A stretch of 64,000 bases of DNA from contig JAFZAC010000035.1 of NCBI GenBank assembly GCA_017548365.1, forward strand, positions 26,437-90,436, given 5' to 3'. Shown here piece by piece: positions 35,611 to 45,580 of this stretch (positions are counted from its first letter, which is position 1; each line of letters starts with the position of its first letter). Below the pieces are notes generated by a model. The model made no database searches and was not told where the DNA came from. It saw nothing but the letters and a program-made list of their open reading frames with translations. The stretch comes from Muribaculaceae bacterium (GTDB lineage Bacteria; Bacteroidota; Bacteroidia; Bacteroidales; Muribaculaceae). Position numbers and translations under genes: made by a program.

Positions 35611-36624
35611 CTATTTCTTTATTTTCCAACCCTCATGAAAGAATTCTTCCTGAGCTGTGAAACGAGGCAAATATTTTCTCAACAAATATATTACAGGATA
35701 TTCCAGTATAACAACTGATACAAGAATAATCAAGTAGTGCCACATTGTATTTATGCTTGGGAAAAATTTTATTACAGCATACTTCAGTGGATATATTAAC
35801 AGAATCTGTGTGCCAAGCACAATTATTGAATATCTTCCTATGTGCGATATAATAGGAACTGGACGTTTAATGTATTGGCTCACAAACAGCAACGTCAATA
35901 TCGAAATTGCAGGAAAGATGTAAAGACTTAAGTATGAGGGATATCTTCGTTCATACATATTAATCTCTCCTGCAAAGAAATATAATAATACAGCAGTTAC
36001 TAAAACCATTGCAATCCTCACCGCCTTATGTGGGCCACGTTCCAACAACCCTAATCGTCGCGATTCAGAGCCAAGAATAAAAAAGGGCATAGCAACAAAA
36101 GCGATATCTAAATATAAAAATATACTTATATTATCACAATGCTGAACAACGACATATCCTACTATTGAAAGTATTATAGCAGCAATAATAGTGAGCCACC
36201 TAGGTAAAAACTTCTGCAACAAGTAATAAATAATGTTTATCTCAAATAATACAACCAAAAACCAAATGGGAGTATTGGCATTAATTGGATTTCTTGGAAA
36301 CATACTTAATGCCATTCTAAAATCCATGTTATGCTTAAACAAGTTGCAACATAAGTTGAAAATAACGCCAATGAGTGTGAAAAACAAAAGTGGAATTACA
36401 ATATTATTTATTTTACGGCGTGAGAAATCAAAAAAACCATTATATTCTTTAAAAAACAATCCCGAAAGGAAAAAATACATTGGAACACGGAACTGTTGCA
36501 ACATGAAATTATAAGGAGTGCTAAATATCGTATAGTCAATATGAAATGCTACTACAAGAAGGATACAAAACCCCTTCATGAAGTCAATGTATGCAATTCT
36601 CTGTTTTGTTGCCATTCTACTCAA
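35611..36624 (-). CDS. Membrane acyltransferase (Acyltransferase 3 family)
   Basis: 337 residues with about ten hydrophobic spans. The N-terminus IAYIDFMKGFCILLVVAFHIDY is the family signature (RxxxIDxxKGxxIxxVxxxH) with the catalytic His. Members transfer acetyl or succinyl groups to sugars on exopolysaccharide, O-antigen or small molecules across the inner membrane; the substrate cannot be told. The gene is AT-rich relative to its neighbours. It lies 17 bases downstream of the LacI gene on the same strand and so may be under its control, though it has no obvious link to glucan use. Confidence 0.88.
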   Translation of the reverse strand: MSRMATKQRIAYIDFMKGFCILLVVAFHIDYTIFSTPYNFMLQQFRVPMYFFLSGLFFKEYNGFFDFSRRKINNIVIPLLFFTLIGVIFNLCCNLFKHNMDFRMALSMFPRNPINANTPIWFLVVLFEINIIYYLLQKFLPRWLTIIAAIILSIVGYVVVQHCDNISIFLYLDIAFVAMPFFILGSESRRLGLLERGPHKAVRIAMVLVTAVLLYFFAGEINMYERRYPSYLSLYIFPAISILTLLFVSQYIKRPVPIISHIGRYSIIVLGTQILLIYPLKYAVIKFFPSINTMWHYLIILVSVVILEYPVIYLLRKYLPRFTAQEEFFHEGWKIKK

Positions 36625-36641
36625 GCCTTATCTCTCAACAC

Positions 36642-37667
36642 TTACCTTGTCGTTCCTCTAACCACGAGTTGGGTGCGCACCATGCGCTTCTCGGCGCGGT
36701 CCATGGGAAGTTTGCCCTCAACCATGTCGATGAGCACATCGGTAGCTTGGCAGCCTATCTCTTCTCCATTCTGCTTCACAGTAGTGAGCATAGGATCACA
36801 TGAGATGGCTCGTTCGCTGTCGGTGAATCCGCACACAGCGACCTCTTCGGGCACTTTCAACCCCATACGTTTTGCTGTATACATGATGCCAATGGCTGTC
36901 TCGTCATTGATGGCAAAGAAACCATCGGGGCGATTCTTCATCTTCAGCAATTTTGGAGTCAGCGCCTCGGCATCTTCACGCGTGTCGCACTGTTTTATCA
37001 ATTCATCTTCGGGCTGTAAGCCATGACGATAAAGCGCATCTTTGTAGCCGTTGAAGCGGTTTTTCGAGATTTCCATATTCATATTCGAGCCATAGAATGC
37101 CACTCGCTTACAGCCTGTTTCAATCAAGTAACTCACAGCCTTGTAAGCTCCCTGATAGTCGTCTACCACAACACGGCTGGCATTTAACGCAGGGCATATG
37201 CGGTCGTAGAATACCAACGGAATGCCGCCGTTCACGAGCTTGATGAAGTGGTCATACTGCTCTGTGTCTTTGGCCTGCGAAACGATGATGCCACACACCT
37301 TGTTCTTCTTGAACGACTCGCAAATCTCTACCTCACGTTCATAGCTCTCACGGCTCTGAGCCACCATGATGCGATATCCGCGTTCCTTGGCCTTCTCTTC
37401 TATTCCACTCAATATCGATGCAAAGTAATAATGCACTATCTGAGGCAAAATCACACCTATGATTTGTGAAGGTTTCTGACGGCTGTGACGCAGCTGCTCG
37501 GCTATCACATTAGGGTAATAATCGTGCTCGCGAGCATACTGCTGGATCATCTCGCGACGTTTCTTGCTGATGTTGGGACTGTTTTTCAAGGCACGAGACA
37601 CTGTTGCCACACTCACTCCCAACTGGGTGGCAATGTCTTTCATTGTCAATGGTTGCTTCTCATTCAT
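36642..37667 (-). CDS. LacI family transcriptional regulator of the glucan locus
   Basis: 341 residues. The DNA-binding helix-turn-helix is MKDIATQLGVSVATVSRALKNSPNISKKRRE, the hinge YYPNVIAEQLR, and the rest a periplasmic-binding-protein-like sensor domain (IIGVILPQIVHYYFASILSGIE ... VFYDRICPALNASRVVVDDYQGAYKAV). It stands divergent from susC, and a perfect palindrome of the LacI type lies between them at 37818-37829. This gives a simple model in which a maltose-like sugar sets the sensor and thereby the susCDEF operon and perhaps itself. Sugar identity is inferred from the neighbours. Confidence 0.93.
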   Translation of the reverse strand: MNEKQPLTMKDIATQLGVSVATVSRALKNSPNISKKRREMIQQYAREHDYYPNVIAEQLRHSRQKPSQIIGVILPQIVHYYFASILSGIEEKAKERGYRIMVAQSRESYEREVEICESFKKNKVCGIIVSQAKDTEQYDHFIKLVNGGIPLVFYDRICPALNASRVVVDDYQGAYKAVSYLIETGCKRVAFYGSNMNMEISKNRFNGYKDALYRHGLQPEDELIKQCDTREDAEALTPKLLKMKNRPDGFFAINDETAIGIMYTAKRMGLKVPEEVAVCGFTDSERAISCDPMLTTVKQNGEEIGCQATDVLIDMVEGKLPMDRAEKRMVRTQLVVRGTTR

Positions 37668-37996
37668 CTCGACGATGTATTTAACTGCTAGACATGTTAT
37701 TAGTATTCAAAAAACGGCGCTCGACGCCATAATGAAACAGGGGCTGATTCATTGAGTCTTCAAAATTACAATTTTTCTTAAAATCTCTTTAAATTTTATT
37801 TCTTAAAATATCTTAATGCAAACGTTTGCGCATCATTTAACACATAATTAAACAAAGAAAACGCCTCTATTTTATTTAAAAGATTTAATTTTGTAGTTGC
37901 AAATTTTGCGCTTTTTGCAAATCACCAAAATTATCACTTAAAACAAAATTATAAATTCTAATTTTTTAACTTAATAACAATTTAACTAAAAACAAG
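37668..37996. other. 329-bp control region between lacI-type gene and susC
   Basis: No coding potential. Contains the LacI-type operator (37818-37829), a -7 box TAATTTTG (37886-37893, no clear -33) and, in the susC leader, direct repeats of TTTGCAAAT/TTTTGC (37907-37922). Confidence 0.65.
37818..37829. promoter_or_regulatory. LacI/GalR-type operator
   Basis: GCAAACGTTTGC, a perfect 12-bp palindrome with the central CG that LacI/GalR proteins require. It lies 57 bases upstream of the susC -7 box and about 150 bases from the regulator start. Confidence 0.8.
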
Positions 37997-40900
37997 ATGA
38001 AGCAGGTAAACATTAGAATTCCCCAAAGGATTCTAGCCCTGATGATGGGACTTTTCCTATCCATCGGAGCCTACGCACAGATTACTGTGCAGGGACATGT
38101 TAAGGATGCTACCGGCGAGCCTGTTATTGGTGCAACGATTACCGTTGTGGGTACCACCAACACCGTGGTGACCGACTTTGACGGCAACTTTGAAATCGTA
38201 GCGCCACAGGGAGCCAAGCTCCAAGTTTCTTCGATCGGTCTTCAAGACCAGATTGTTACTGCCGCTCCAAACCTGATAATTGAGCTTCAGGACGATTCTG
38301 AAATGCTCAATGAGGTTGTGGTCATCGGTTATGGTGCTGTTAAGAAGAGCGACCTTACTGGTAGTGTCACAGCACTTCGCCCCGACTCTAAGAACAAGGG
38401 TGTTGTAGTGAGCGCGCAAGACATGCTTGGCGGTAAAGTTGCCGGTGTGAGCGTTACCAACGATGGTGGTACTCCTGGTGGAGGCGCCACAATCCGTATC
38501 CGTGGTGGTTCTTCTCTGAACGCCAGCAACAACCCACTCATTGTTATCGATGGTATCGCCATGGATAATAATGGAATTAGTGGTGTATCTAACCCCCTCT
38601 CTCTCGTCAACCCACAGGATATCGAGAGCTTCAACGTGTTGAAGGACGCTTCGGCAACCGCAATCTATGGTTCGCGTGGTTCTAACGGTGTTATCATCAT
38701 CACCACCAAGAAAGGTAGCCGCGGCCAAACTACTCCTCAAGTGAGCTACAATGGCAACGTAACCTTCAGCAAGAAGAAAAAAACTATTAAGGTGATGAAT
38801 GGCGACGAGTATCGCGCATTTGTCACACAAGCTTTTGAGAACGACACCCGCAGGGACAATGCACTTTCGCTTCTTGGTACAGCCAACACTGACTGGCAGA
38901 ACGAAATCTACCGCACAGCCATTAGCCACGACCACAACATTACTGTTGCAGGTTCGGCTGGTAGCTATCTCCCCTACCGTCTCTCACTCGGTTACACCGA
39001 TCAGCAAGGTATTCTCAAGACCTCTGACTACAAGCGTTACACAGTGGCCGTTAACCTGAGTCCATCGCTCTTGAACGACCATCTGACAATGAACCTCAAT
39101 GGTAAGCTCGCTTGGACCAAGTCGCGCTTCGCCGACACTGGTGCTGTGGGTAATGCAGTTCGCATGGACCCCACGCAACCCATCTACAGTGACGATCCCA
39201 AGTATGCTGGCGTAGGCGGCTATTTCGATTGGCTGCAGGTAAACAACGCCGATCCCGCTTGGCCCTACACCAAGAACACAAATGCTCCTTACAACCCCGT
39301 GGCAATGCTCGACAACCATGACAACACCGGTAAGACCCGCTCGTTCATTGGTAGTGCCGACTTCGATTATAAGATCCATGGTTTTGAGGACTTGCGTCTA
39401 CACTTGACAATGGGCGGTGACTTCAGTCATGGTGAAGGTCACAACATCAGCGCCAACATCTCTAACACTTCTAACTACTACGGTAACAACAGTTACTACA
39501 CTCAGTCTAAAGAGAACCTCCAGTTGAGTACCTATGCACAGTACTACAAGGACTTCAACGACAAGCACCACTTCGACATCATGCTTGGTTATGAGTGGCA
39601 GCACAACTGGCGCAAGGAGTACAACGAGTCTTGGGGTACATTCCCAACTAACTCAGCACTCCACTTCATTGCTGACGATGCTCTCGTTATAGCTCCAGGA
39701 CAATGGATTCCCGGTGTGACTTACAAAGTTGGTGATCCTAAGGCAGGCGCTATCCGCGGTGAAGGCGTTTACCGCCAGAACAACGGTCTCGGCTATCGTA
39801 CCGAGAACTATCTCGTTTCGTTCTTCGGTCGTATGAACTATATCTTCGAAGACCGTTTCTACGTTACATTCACAATGCGTTACGATGGTTCATCACGTTT
39901 CCGCGACCACTGGGCACTCTTCCCATCAACAGCAATTGCATGGAACTTTGCCAATTATGATTTCCTAAAGGACACTTCTGTCACCAATCTTAAGCTCCGT
40001 TTCGGTTGGGGTAAGACTGGTCAGCAGGAAGGCATTGGCGACTACAACTATTTTGCCAACTACGTGATGAGTAACGGCAGCATGGGTGCTTTCTACGACC
40101 TCGTAGGCGACGGCTCAAAGGCTAAGCCAAACGTTTACAACCCCGAACTCAAATGGGAGACCACTACTACCACCAACGTAGGTCTTGACTGGGGTGTAAT
40201 GGGCGGACGTCTCTCGGGAACCATTGACTGGTACTACCGCAAGACTACCGACCTTTTGAACTGGGCCACATTCTCGGCAATGACCAACTTCCGCAACGCG
40301 TTCTACAAGAACATTGGTTCGCTGCGCAACACCGGTCTCGAGTTTGCCGTTAACTGGAAAGCCATTTCAACCAACGACCTGTTGTGGACAATTGATTACA
40401 ACTTGACTTACAACAATAACAAGATTACTGAGCTCATCAGCAACGATCCTGATTACTTTGTTTCAACCGGTGGTATTGGTATCAACGGTAATGCTCAAGC
40501 ACACTTCGTTGATCATCCATCTAACTCATTCTACGTTTATCAGCAAGTTTACGACGCTAACGGCAAGCCCATCGAGGGCCAGGTTGTAGACCGCAACGCC
40601 GACGGCGTAATCAGTGAGGCCGACAAGTATCTCTACAAGTGTCCTTGGGCTCCTGTTACTATGGGCTTAGCTTCTAAACTCGAGTGGAAGAACTGGGACT
40701 TCGGTTTCAGCCTGCGTGCAAGCCTTGGCAACTATATGTTCAACAACGTGATGCAAGGTTATCACAACGTGAGCAATGCAGCTATCTTTGAGGAAGTTTC
40801 AGGATTCTATCTGAACAACCGTCCTGTTGAATCAGTAAATATGGGATGGCAAACCTACGACAACGAGACAGTATTCAGTGATTACTGGGTACAGAATGCT

Positions 40901-41122
40901 TCGTTCCTCAAGTGCGACAACATCACCCTGGGTTACAGCTTCAATGAGCTCTTCAAGAGCGGTAGCTACCGCGGTATTGGTGGTCGTATCTATGGTACAG
41001 TTTCTAACGTATTCTGCATCACCAAGTATGATGGCATCGATCCCGAGATCTTCGGTGGTATTGGTGGCGACATCTTCCCACGTCCAATCTCGTTCATTCT
41101 TGGTCTTAGCCTGAACTTCTAA
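37997..41122 (+). CDS. susC: SusC-type TonB-dependent outer-membrane transporter
   Basis: 1041 residues. After the signal peptide (MMGLFLSIGAYAQ) comes the carboxypeptidase-like extension (TVQGHVKDATGEPVIGATI) found in SusC proteins, then a TonB box/plug (EVVVIGYGAVKKSDLTGSV, GGSSLNASNNPLIVIDGI, ATAIYGSRGSNGVIIITTKKG), and a 22-strand barrel ending in FILGLSLNF. SusC imports oligosaccharides captured by SusD with energy from TonB. The following genes (SusD, SusE, SusF types) and a GH13 amylase identify alpha-glucan as the likely cargo. First gene of a four-gene operon, with 36 bases to the susD start at 41159. Confidence 0.95.
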   Translation: MKQVNIRIPQRILALMMGLFLSIGAYAQITVQGHVKDATGEPVIGATITVVGTTNTVVTDFDGNFEIVAPQGAKLQVSSIGLQDQIVTAAPNLIIELQDDSEMLNEVVVIGYGAVKKSDLTGSVTALRPDSKNKGVVVSAQDMLGGKVAGVSVTNDGGTPGGGATIRIRGGSSLNASNNPLIVIDGIAMDNNGISGVSNPLSLVNPQDIESFNVLKDASATAIYGSRGSNGVIIITTKKGSRGQTTPQVSYNGNVTFSKKKKTIKVMNGDEYRAFVTQAFENDTRRDNALSLLGTANTDWQNEIYRTAISHDHNITVAGSAGSYLPYRLSLGYTDQQGILKTSDYKRYTVAVNLSPSLLNDHLTMNLNGKLAWTKSRFADTGAVGNAVRMDPTQPIYSDDPKYAGVGGYFDWLQVNNADPAWPYTKNTNAPYNPVAMLDNHDNTGKTRSFIGSADFDYKIHGFEDLRLHLTMGGDFSHGEGHNISANISNTSNYYGNNSYYTQSKENLQLSTYAQYYKDFNDKHHFDIMLGYEWQHNWRKEYNESWGTFPTNSALHFIADDALVIAPGQWIPGVTYKVGDPKAGAIRGEGVYRQNNGLGYRTENYLVSFFGRMNYIFEDRFYVTFTMRYDGSSRFRDHWALFPSTAIAWNFANYDFLKDTSVTNLKLRFGWGKTGQQEGIGDYNYFANYVMSNGSMGAFYDLVGDGSKAKPNVYNPELKWETTTTTNVGLDWGVMGGRLSGTIDWYYRKTTDLLNWATFSAMTNFRNAFYKNIGSLRNTGLEFAVNWKAISTNDLLWTIDYNLTYNNNKITELISNDPDYFVSTGGIGINGNAQAHFVDHPSNSFYVYQQVYDANGKPIEGQVVDRNADGVISEADKYLYKCPWAPVTMGLASKLEWKNWDFGFSLRASLGNYMFNNVMQGYHNVSNAAIFEEVSGFYLNNRPVESVNMGWQTYDNETVFSDYWVQNASFLKCDNITLGYSFNELFKSGSYRGIGGRIYGTVSNVFCITKYDGIDPEIFGGIGGDIFPRPISFILGLSLNF

Positions 41123-41158
41123 TTTAATGTGACACATTTATTAATAGATATAGAAACG

Positions 41159-42829
41159 ATGAATAAGTTTTTTAAATACATACTTTGTGCAGCTGCTGCT
41201 ATCATCATGAGCGTGGGTTTAAACTCTTGTGTCAATGACCTTGACGTGGAGCCAATCGACCCATCGCTGCAAAACGATGTTACCGCCGAGCAGCTGTTCA
41301 ACAAGTGTTATTCGGTTTTCGCCACTTCGGGTAATAACGGTGGCGACGACAACGTTGACGTTGACGGTCTTGACGGTGGTTTCCAACACAAGTTCCGTCA
41401 AATGTGGAACTCCAACGAGCTCACTAGCGACGAGGCTATCTGCGGTTGGGGTGATGAAGGTATCGCTTCTTACTGCCACAACAGCTACGACGCAAGTCAC
41501 CCAATGCTGCGTGGTTACTACTATGGATTGTGTATCGGTATCACCTTCTGCAATCAATATCTTGAGGTGTTTAACGACTACGATGCAACAATGAGTGCCG
41601 AGATTCGCTTCTTGCGCGCTTTCCAGTTCTACTTGCTTACCGATGCATTCGGAAACATTCCTTTCACCACCAAGATTTCGGGCGACAATCCCGAGCAGTA
41701 CTCTCGTGCACAGGTGTGTGAATTCATCGAGAGCGAGCTCAAGGCTATCATTGGTGAGACTTCGAGCGACCAAGTTCTTAGCGATCCAGCTCCCAAGAAC
41801 TATGGCCAACAAGGATTCGGACGTGTTGACAAAGCGGCTGCTTGGATGCTCCTTGCACGTCTCTACCTCAACTCACAAGTTTATACCGGCAATGCTCGCT
41901 GGGCTGAGGCTCGCGACTATGCCAAGAAGGTGATGGATTCTAGCTACAAGCTGTTCACAGGCGACTATGAAGGAACAGGTGGCGATGGTGTTGAGCGTCA
42001 TTTCACAGCTTATCAAATGCTGTTCATGGGCGACAACGGAACTAACGGTGCTATGGTTGAGGCTGTATTCCCTGTTATTCAAATGGGTACCCGCACCACC
42101 TCTTGGGGTGGAACAAACTTCCTGATTTGCTCTACCTTCGACGGTGATATGCACCCCTATCCATACGATGACAGCGAGGTTAACGGACTCTACAACAACA
42201 ACACTTGGGGTGGTAACCGTTGCCGTCCCGAGCTCATCAAGAAGTTCTTCAGCGACATAGAGGCTCCCGAAGGACATGCCTATGACGTAGCTGCCGCTGC
42301 AGGCGACGACCGTGCTCTCTTTGAGACAGAAGGACGTCACCTCAACGTGGAGAACGAGAGTGACTTCAAGTATGGTTACGCTGTTGCTAAGTTCACAAAC
42401 TTCAAGTGTGACGGATCAAAGGGTAGCGACAATACATTTGCCGACTCACAATTGATGTACATGCGTGCAGCAGAGGCTTATTTGACCTATGCCGAGGCTG
42501 TTACTCGCCTTGCTGGCAGCGGTGCAGCTCCTGCCGACGCTGTTTCGGCTCTGAACGCTATCCGCGCTCGTGCTCATGCTGCTACAAAAGCATCTTACTC
42601 ACTTAACGACATTCTCGACGAGTGGAGCCGTGAGTTCTACTTCGAGGGACGTCGCCGTGTCGACCTCATTCGCTTTGGTCAGTTTGGTGGCAATGCCGAT
42701 TACAAGTGGCAATGGAAGGGTGGAGCCTATGCAGGACGCAACTTCGAGGCTTACCGCAACGTATTTGCTATTCCAACCGATGACCTTATCGCCAACCCCA
42801 ACCTCAAGCAGAACGAGGGTTACAAATAA
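41159..42829 (+). CDS. susD: SusD-type surface glycan-binding lipoprotein
   Basis: 556 residues from MNKFFKYILC. The open frame runs up to an ATG at 41129, but the lipoprotein signal (AAAAIIMSVGLNSC) fits the start at 41159. SusD/RagB features: tetratricopeptide-like helices (AEIRFLRAFQFYLLTDAFGNIPF), APADAVSALNAIRARA and the C-terminal LDEWSREFYFEGRRRVDLIRFGQF. SusD caps the SusC barrel and delivers oligosaccharide to it. Immediately behind susC and ahead of the two SusE/F-type genes. Confidence 0.95.
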   Translation: MNKFFKYILCAAAAIIMSVGLNSCVNDLDVEPIDPSLQNDVTAEQLFNKCYSVFATSGNNGGDDNVDVDGLDGGFQHKFRQMWNSNELTSDEAICGWGDEGIASYCHNSYDASHPMLRGYYYGLCIGITFCNQYLEVFNDYDATMSAEIRFLRAFQFYLLTDAFGNIPFTTKISGDNPEQYSRAQVCEFIESELKAIIGETSSDQVLSDPAPKNYGQQGFGRVDKAAAWMLLARLYLNSQVYTGNARWAEARDYAKKVMDSSYKLFTGDYEGTGGDGVERHFTAYQMLFMGDNGTNGAMVEAVFPVIQMGTRTTSWGGTNFLICSTFDGDMHPYPYDDSEVNGLYNNNTWGGNRCRPELIKKFFSDIEAPEGHAYDVAAAAGDDRALFETEGRHLNVENESDFKYGYAVAKFTNFKCDGSKGSDNTFADSQLMYMRAAEAYLTYAEAVTRLAGSGAAPADAVSALNAIRARAHAATKASYSLNDILDEWSREFYFEGRRRVDLIRFGQFGGNADYKWQWKGGAYAGRNFEAYRNVFAIPTDDLIANPNLKQNEGYK

Positions 42830-42867
42830 TGATAGCTTAACAATTTAACATAAAACAAGAGATTATT

Positions 42868-44070
42868 ATGAATAATATATTCAAGTCAGCATTATTGCTC
42901 ATGGCGGTTGCTTTCATGTTCACCGCTTGTAGCGATGACCGCGACTCTAATCCAGTGCTTCAGCAACCCGATTCGTTTGTGCTGAACACTCCAGCTTATG
43001 CCGGTCAAGCTATTGACTTGGCAAACTCTCAGACAGTGAACCTCACTTGGTCGCAGCCCGACTACGGAGGCTTCCCTGTAGCTGCCGAGTATACCGTTGA
43101 GCTCTCTGCCACCAATGAGTGGACAATCCCTTATTCAGCTGAGGTTGCCGACGAAAGCGGAGAAACTCAATGCAACTACTTTGTAATTGAAAACATCTTC
43201 AGTTCTTGCAACGCCGAGGTAAGTGCTGCCGATGTAGCTAAGGCAATTGTTGTAATGTGCAACTATGCCGACGAGAGCGAAATCCCTGCACAGCAGGAAC
43301 TCTATGCTCGCGTTAAAGCCAACACCCCTGGTGCTAAAGAAGTTGTTTCTAACGTAGTGAAATTTCTTGTTTCACCTTACTACATCGAGCTTAAGCCTGC
43401 CGATCCAGTTCTTTGGTACATGGTAGGCAACTGCATCGGTAGCAACGATTGGGACAATGGTTCTGGTTCAGTAGGTACTGGTCTTATCCCATTGCTGCCT
43501 ATGCCTGATGCCGACGTTGACAACAACGGCAATACCGTTCTCGTTTATGCTGGTTACTTCCCCGAGGGTGGTCAGTTCAAGTTCATCAAGATTCCAGGCA
43601 GCTGGGACACTCAGATGAACTATACTAACCTTGATGGCGATTCTCCTGTTACCGATGAGGATGGTGACAACCACAACATTGGTATCCCCGAGGCTGGTTA
43701 CTACAAGATTGAGATGAACACCGCAACCAACAAGTTCACAATGGTTAAGTATGAAGAAACCACTCCTAAGGTATTTGAAACTATCACAATGCCTGGTGAC
43801 TATCAAGGATGGGATGCTGGCAGCACTCCTATGACTGCTATGGGCAAGCGTGACAACACCGAGACTCACGACTGGTATCTCGACGCTACTTACGCTGAAA
43901 ATGCCGAACTCAAGTTCGCCAACGGCTCTTGGGACATCAACTGGGGTGCTAACTCCTTCCCACTTGGTTATGGTACACAAGGTGGTCCAAACATTCCAGT
44001 GAAGGCCGGTGCTTACCGTGTATTCTTCAACGACATTCTCGGACTCTACTATTTTATGGCTACTGAGTAA
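42868..44070 (+). CDS. susE: SusE/SusF-type starch-binding surface lipoprotein
   Basis: 400 residues. Lipobox FMFTAC at Cys21 followed by SDDRD, an acidic tract like the Bacteroidota lipoprotein export signal that sends proteins to the outside of the outer membrane. The N-terminal part (FVLNTPAYAGQAIDLANSQTVNLTWSQPDYGG) is the SusE domain. Two starch-binding-type modules follow, with the aromatic residues expected at sugar sites (WYMVGNCIGSNDWDNG ... and YQGWDAGSTPM ... GSWDINWGAN). Operon with susD (38-base gap). A small GC hairpin (44101-44122) stands between it and the next gene. Confidence 0.9.
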   Translation: MNNIFKSALLLMAVAFMFTACSDDRDSNPVLQQPDSFVLNTPAYAGQAIDLANSQTVNLTWSQPDYGGFPVAAEYTVELSATNEWTIPYSAEVADESGETQCNYFVIENIFSSCNAEVSAADVAKAIVVMCNYADESEIPAQQELYARVKANTPGAKEVVSNVVKFLVSPYYIELKPADPVLWYMVGNCIGSNDWDNGSGSVGTGLIPLLPMPDADVDNNGNTVLVYAGYFPEGGQFKFIKIPGSWDTQMNYTNLDGDSPVTDEDGDNHNIGIPEAGYYKIEMNTATNKFTMVKYEETTPKVFETITMPGDYQGWDAGSTPMTAMGKRDNTETHDWYLDATYAENAELKFANGSWDINWGANSFPLGYGTQGGPNIPVKAGAYRVFFNDILGLYYFMATE

Positions 44071-44100
44071 TTTATGAACCAATAATATTGATGACGGCAT

Positions 44101-44122
44101 GGAGCGGGCAACGCTCCGCTCC
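44101..44122 (+). repeat. Intra-operon GC-rich hairpin between susE and susF types
   Basis: GGAGCG pairs with CGCTCC (loop GGCAA) and the outer GGAGCGG can pair with a second CCGCTCC. No T run follows. It may tune the ratio of the upstream and downstream genes or protect the mRNA end. Confidence 0.45.
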
Positions 44123-44160
44123 AAAGCCCAATCAATCTTAAAAGAAGAAATTAACACAAC

Positions 44161-45498
44161 ATGAAAAAGTTATTTTATATTTTAGGTATTGGTTTGCTCA
44201 TGGCAAGCTGTACCGAGGACTTTAAGGACTGGGCTGATCCACAGAGCAACAGCGAGAACCCTGCAAGCGCCAATGCTGCAGTGGCTGCTGCCGGAACTAT
44301 CGATTTCACTACGATTACCGCCGACAGCGTGCTCCTGTTCACGCCCACCTACAGCATTGAAGACGGTGCCACCGCCACCAACACTGTGACCCTTTTCAAT
44401 GCCGACAAGAGCGAGAGCCGCACCGTTAATGTTGACGACCAGGGTCGTGCAAAGACCACTGAGCTGCGCGACGCTCTCGAAGCACTCTACGGTGTGCCCG
44501 AAGATGCTATCAACGTTCCTATCAACGTAATAACTATTGTCAATGCCAACGGTCAGGCATTCCGCTTCAGCAGCGACATTGAGGATGCTGTTAAGATGGC
44601 TGCAGGTATGTATATCGTTATGGGCAACGAGAAGACTCCTATGGAGTTTGTTTCGGATGGACAATACAAAATTACTGTTCCTGCACAGGAGATGCACTTC
44701 TTCTTCCTGCCATTTACCAACCTCAATAACTTTGAGGAGGGCAAACTTGGTAGTAATGAAGAGACCGACGGATTCCTGTTTGGCGGCAAACTTGCTCAGG
44801 GTGCTGAAGCATTTGAGATCTACTTCGATGAAGATCCCGACTACACCCAGTACATCATCACGGTTAACACCAATGACATGACCTACGATGCTGAAGGTCT
44901 TGCTTATGCCGAGATGATCTGGCAAGCTGGTAACGCCAACGGATGGGGCTCGCCTGCTGCTGGTCTTAAGAACAAGGGTTGGAAGAACGCTCGCAACAAT
45001 GATGGCGACTACTACGGATTCATGTACCTCAATGGTGACTTCAAGTTCCGCAGTGGTAAGGACAACTGGAACGCTCCCGACTGGGGTCTTGATGAGGCTA
45101 TTGATGATTACGAGGGTCTCCTCGCAGTTGGCGCTGGCAACATCAATGCACCCGCAGGATTCTACATGGTTGAGGCCGATATTGCTAACCTCACCTACTC
45201 ACTCACTCCTATCACTACTGTAGGTGTGATTGGCGGATTCAATGGTTGGGCTAGTGACTATGTTAAGCTTCAGTACAACACCAGCACTGGTGCTTGGGAA
45301 GGCTATTGCGATATTCCTGCCGGTACTGAGTTCAAGTTCCGTGCAAACGATGGCTGGGATATTAACTGGGGTGGTGACCTCAACAACCTCGGCTTCGATG
45401 GTGGTAACATCAAGTTTGATGTTGATGGCAACTACTTCATCCAGCTCTACCTCACCTACGAGGGTGACTTCCATGTTACGTTTACACCAGTAAACTAA
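44161..45498 (+). CDS. susF: SusF-type starch-binding surface lipoprotein
   Basis: 445 residues, last gene of the susC operon. Lipobox LLMASC at Cys17 followed by TEDFKD, again an export-signal-like acidic tract. The first 140 residues (NAAVAAAGTIDFTTITADSVLLFTPTYS ...) form an Ig-like domain. Two or three SusE/F carbohydrate modules follow; the last, with GVIGGFNGWASDYVKL and FRANDGWDINWGGDLNNLG, is nearly the same as the last module of the upstream protein, so the sugar site is conserved. Surface SusE/F proteins hold starch near the transporter. It ends at a strong terminator shared with the GH53 gene. Confidence 0.88.
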   Translation: MKKLFYILGIGLLMASCTEDFKDWADPQSNSENPASANAAVAAAGTIDFTTITADSVLLFTPTYSIEDGATATNTVTLFNADKSESRTVNVDDQGRAKTTELRDALEALYGVPEDAINVPINVITIVNANGQAFRFSSDIEDAVKMAAGMYIVMGNEKTPMEFVSDGQYKITVPAQEMHFFFLPFTNLNNFEEGKLGSNEETDGFLFGGKLAQGAEAFEIYFDEDPDYTQYIITVNTNDMTYDAEGLAYAEMIWQAGNANGWGSPAAGLKNKGWKNARNNDGDYYGFMYLNGDFKFRSGKDNWNAPDWGLDEAIDDYEGLLAVGAGNINAPAGFYMVEADIANLTYSLTPITTVGVIGGFNGWASDYVKLQYNTSTGAWEGYCDIPAGTEFKFRANDGWDINWGGDLNNLGFDGGNIKFDVDGNYFIQLYLTYEGDFHVTFTPVN

Positions 45499-45517
45499 TC
45501 TGTTAATCCACAATAAT

Positions 45518-45555
45518 AATTAAGGCTTTTCTCACGATCGAGAAAAGCCTTAATT
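45518..45555. terminator. Strong bidirectional terminator between susF and GH53
   Basis: Perfect 16-bp stem (45518-45533 with 45540-45555, loop ACGATC); it lies between convergent genes and is A/T-flanked on both sides. Confidence 0.85.
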
Positions 45556-45580
45556 TATTATCTGTATTTCCTAGTAACTC

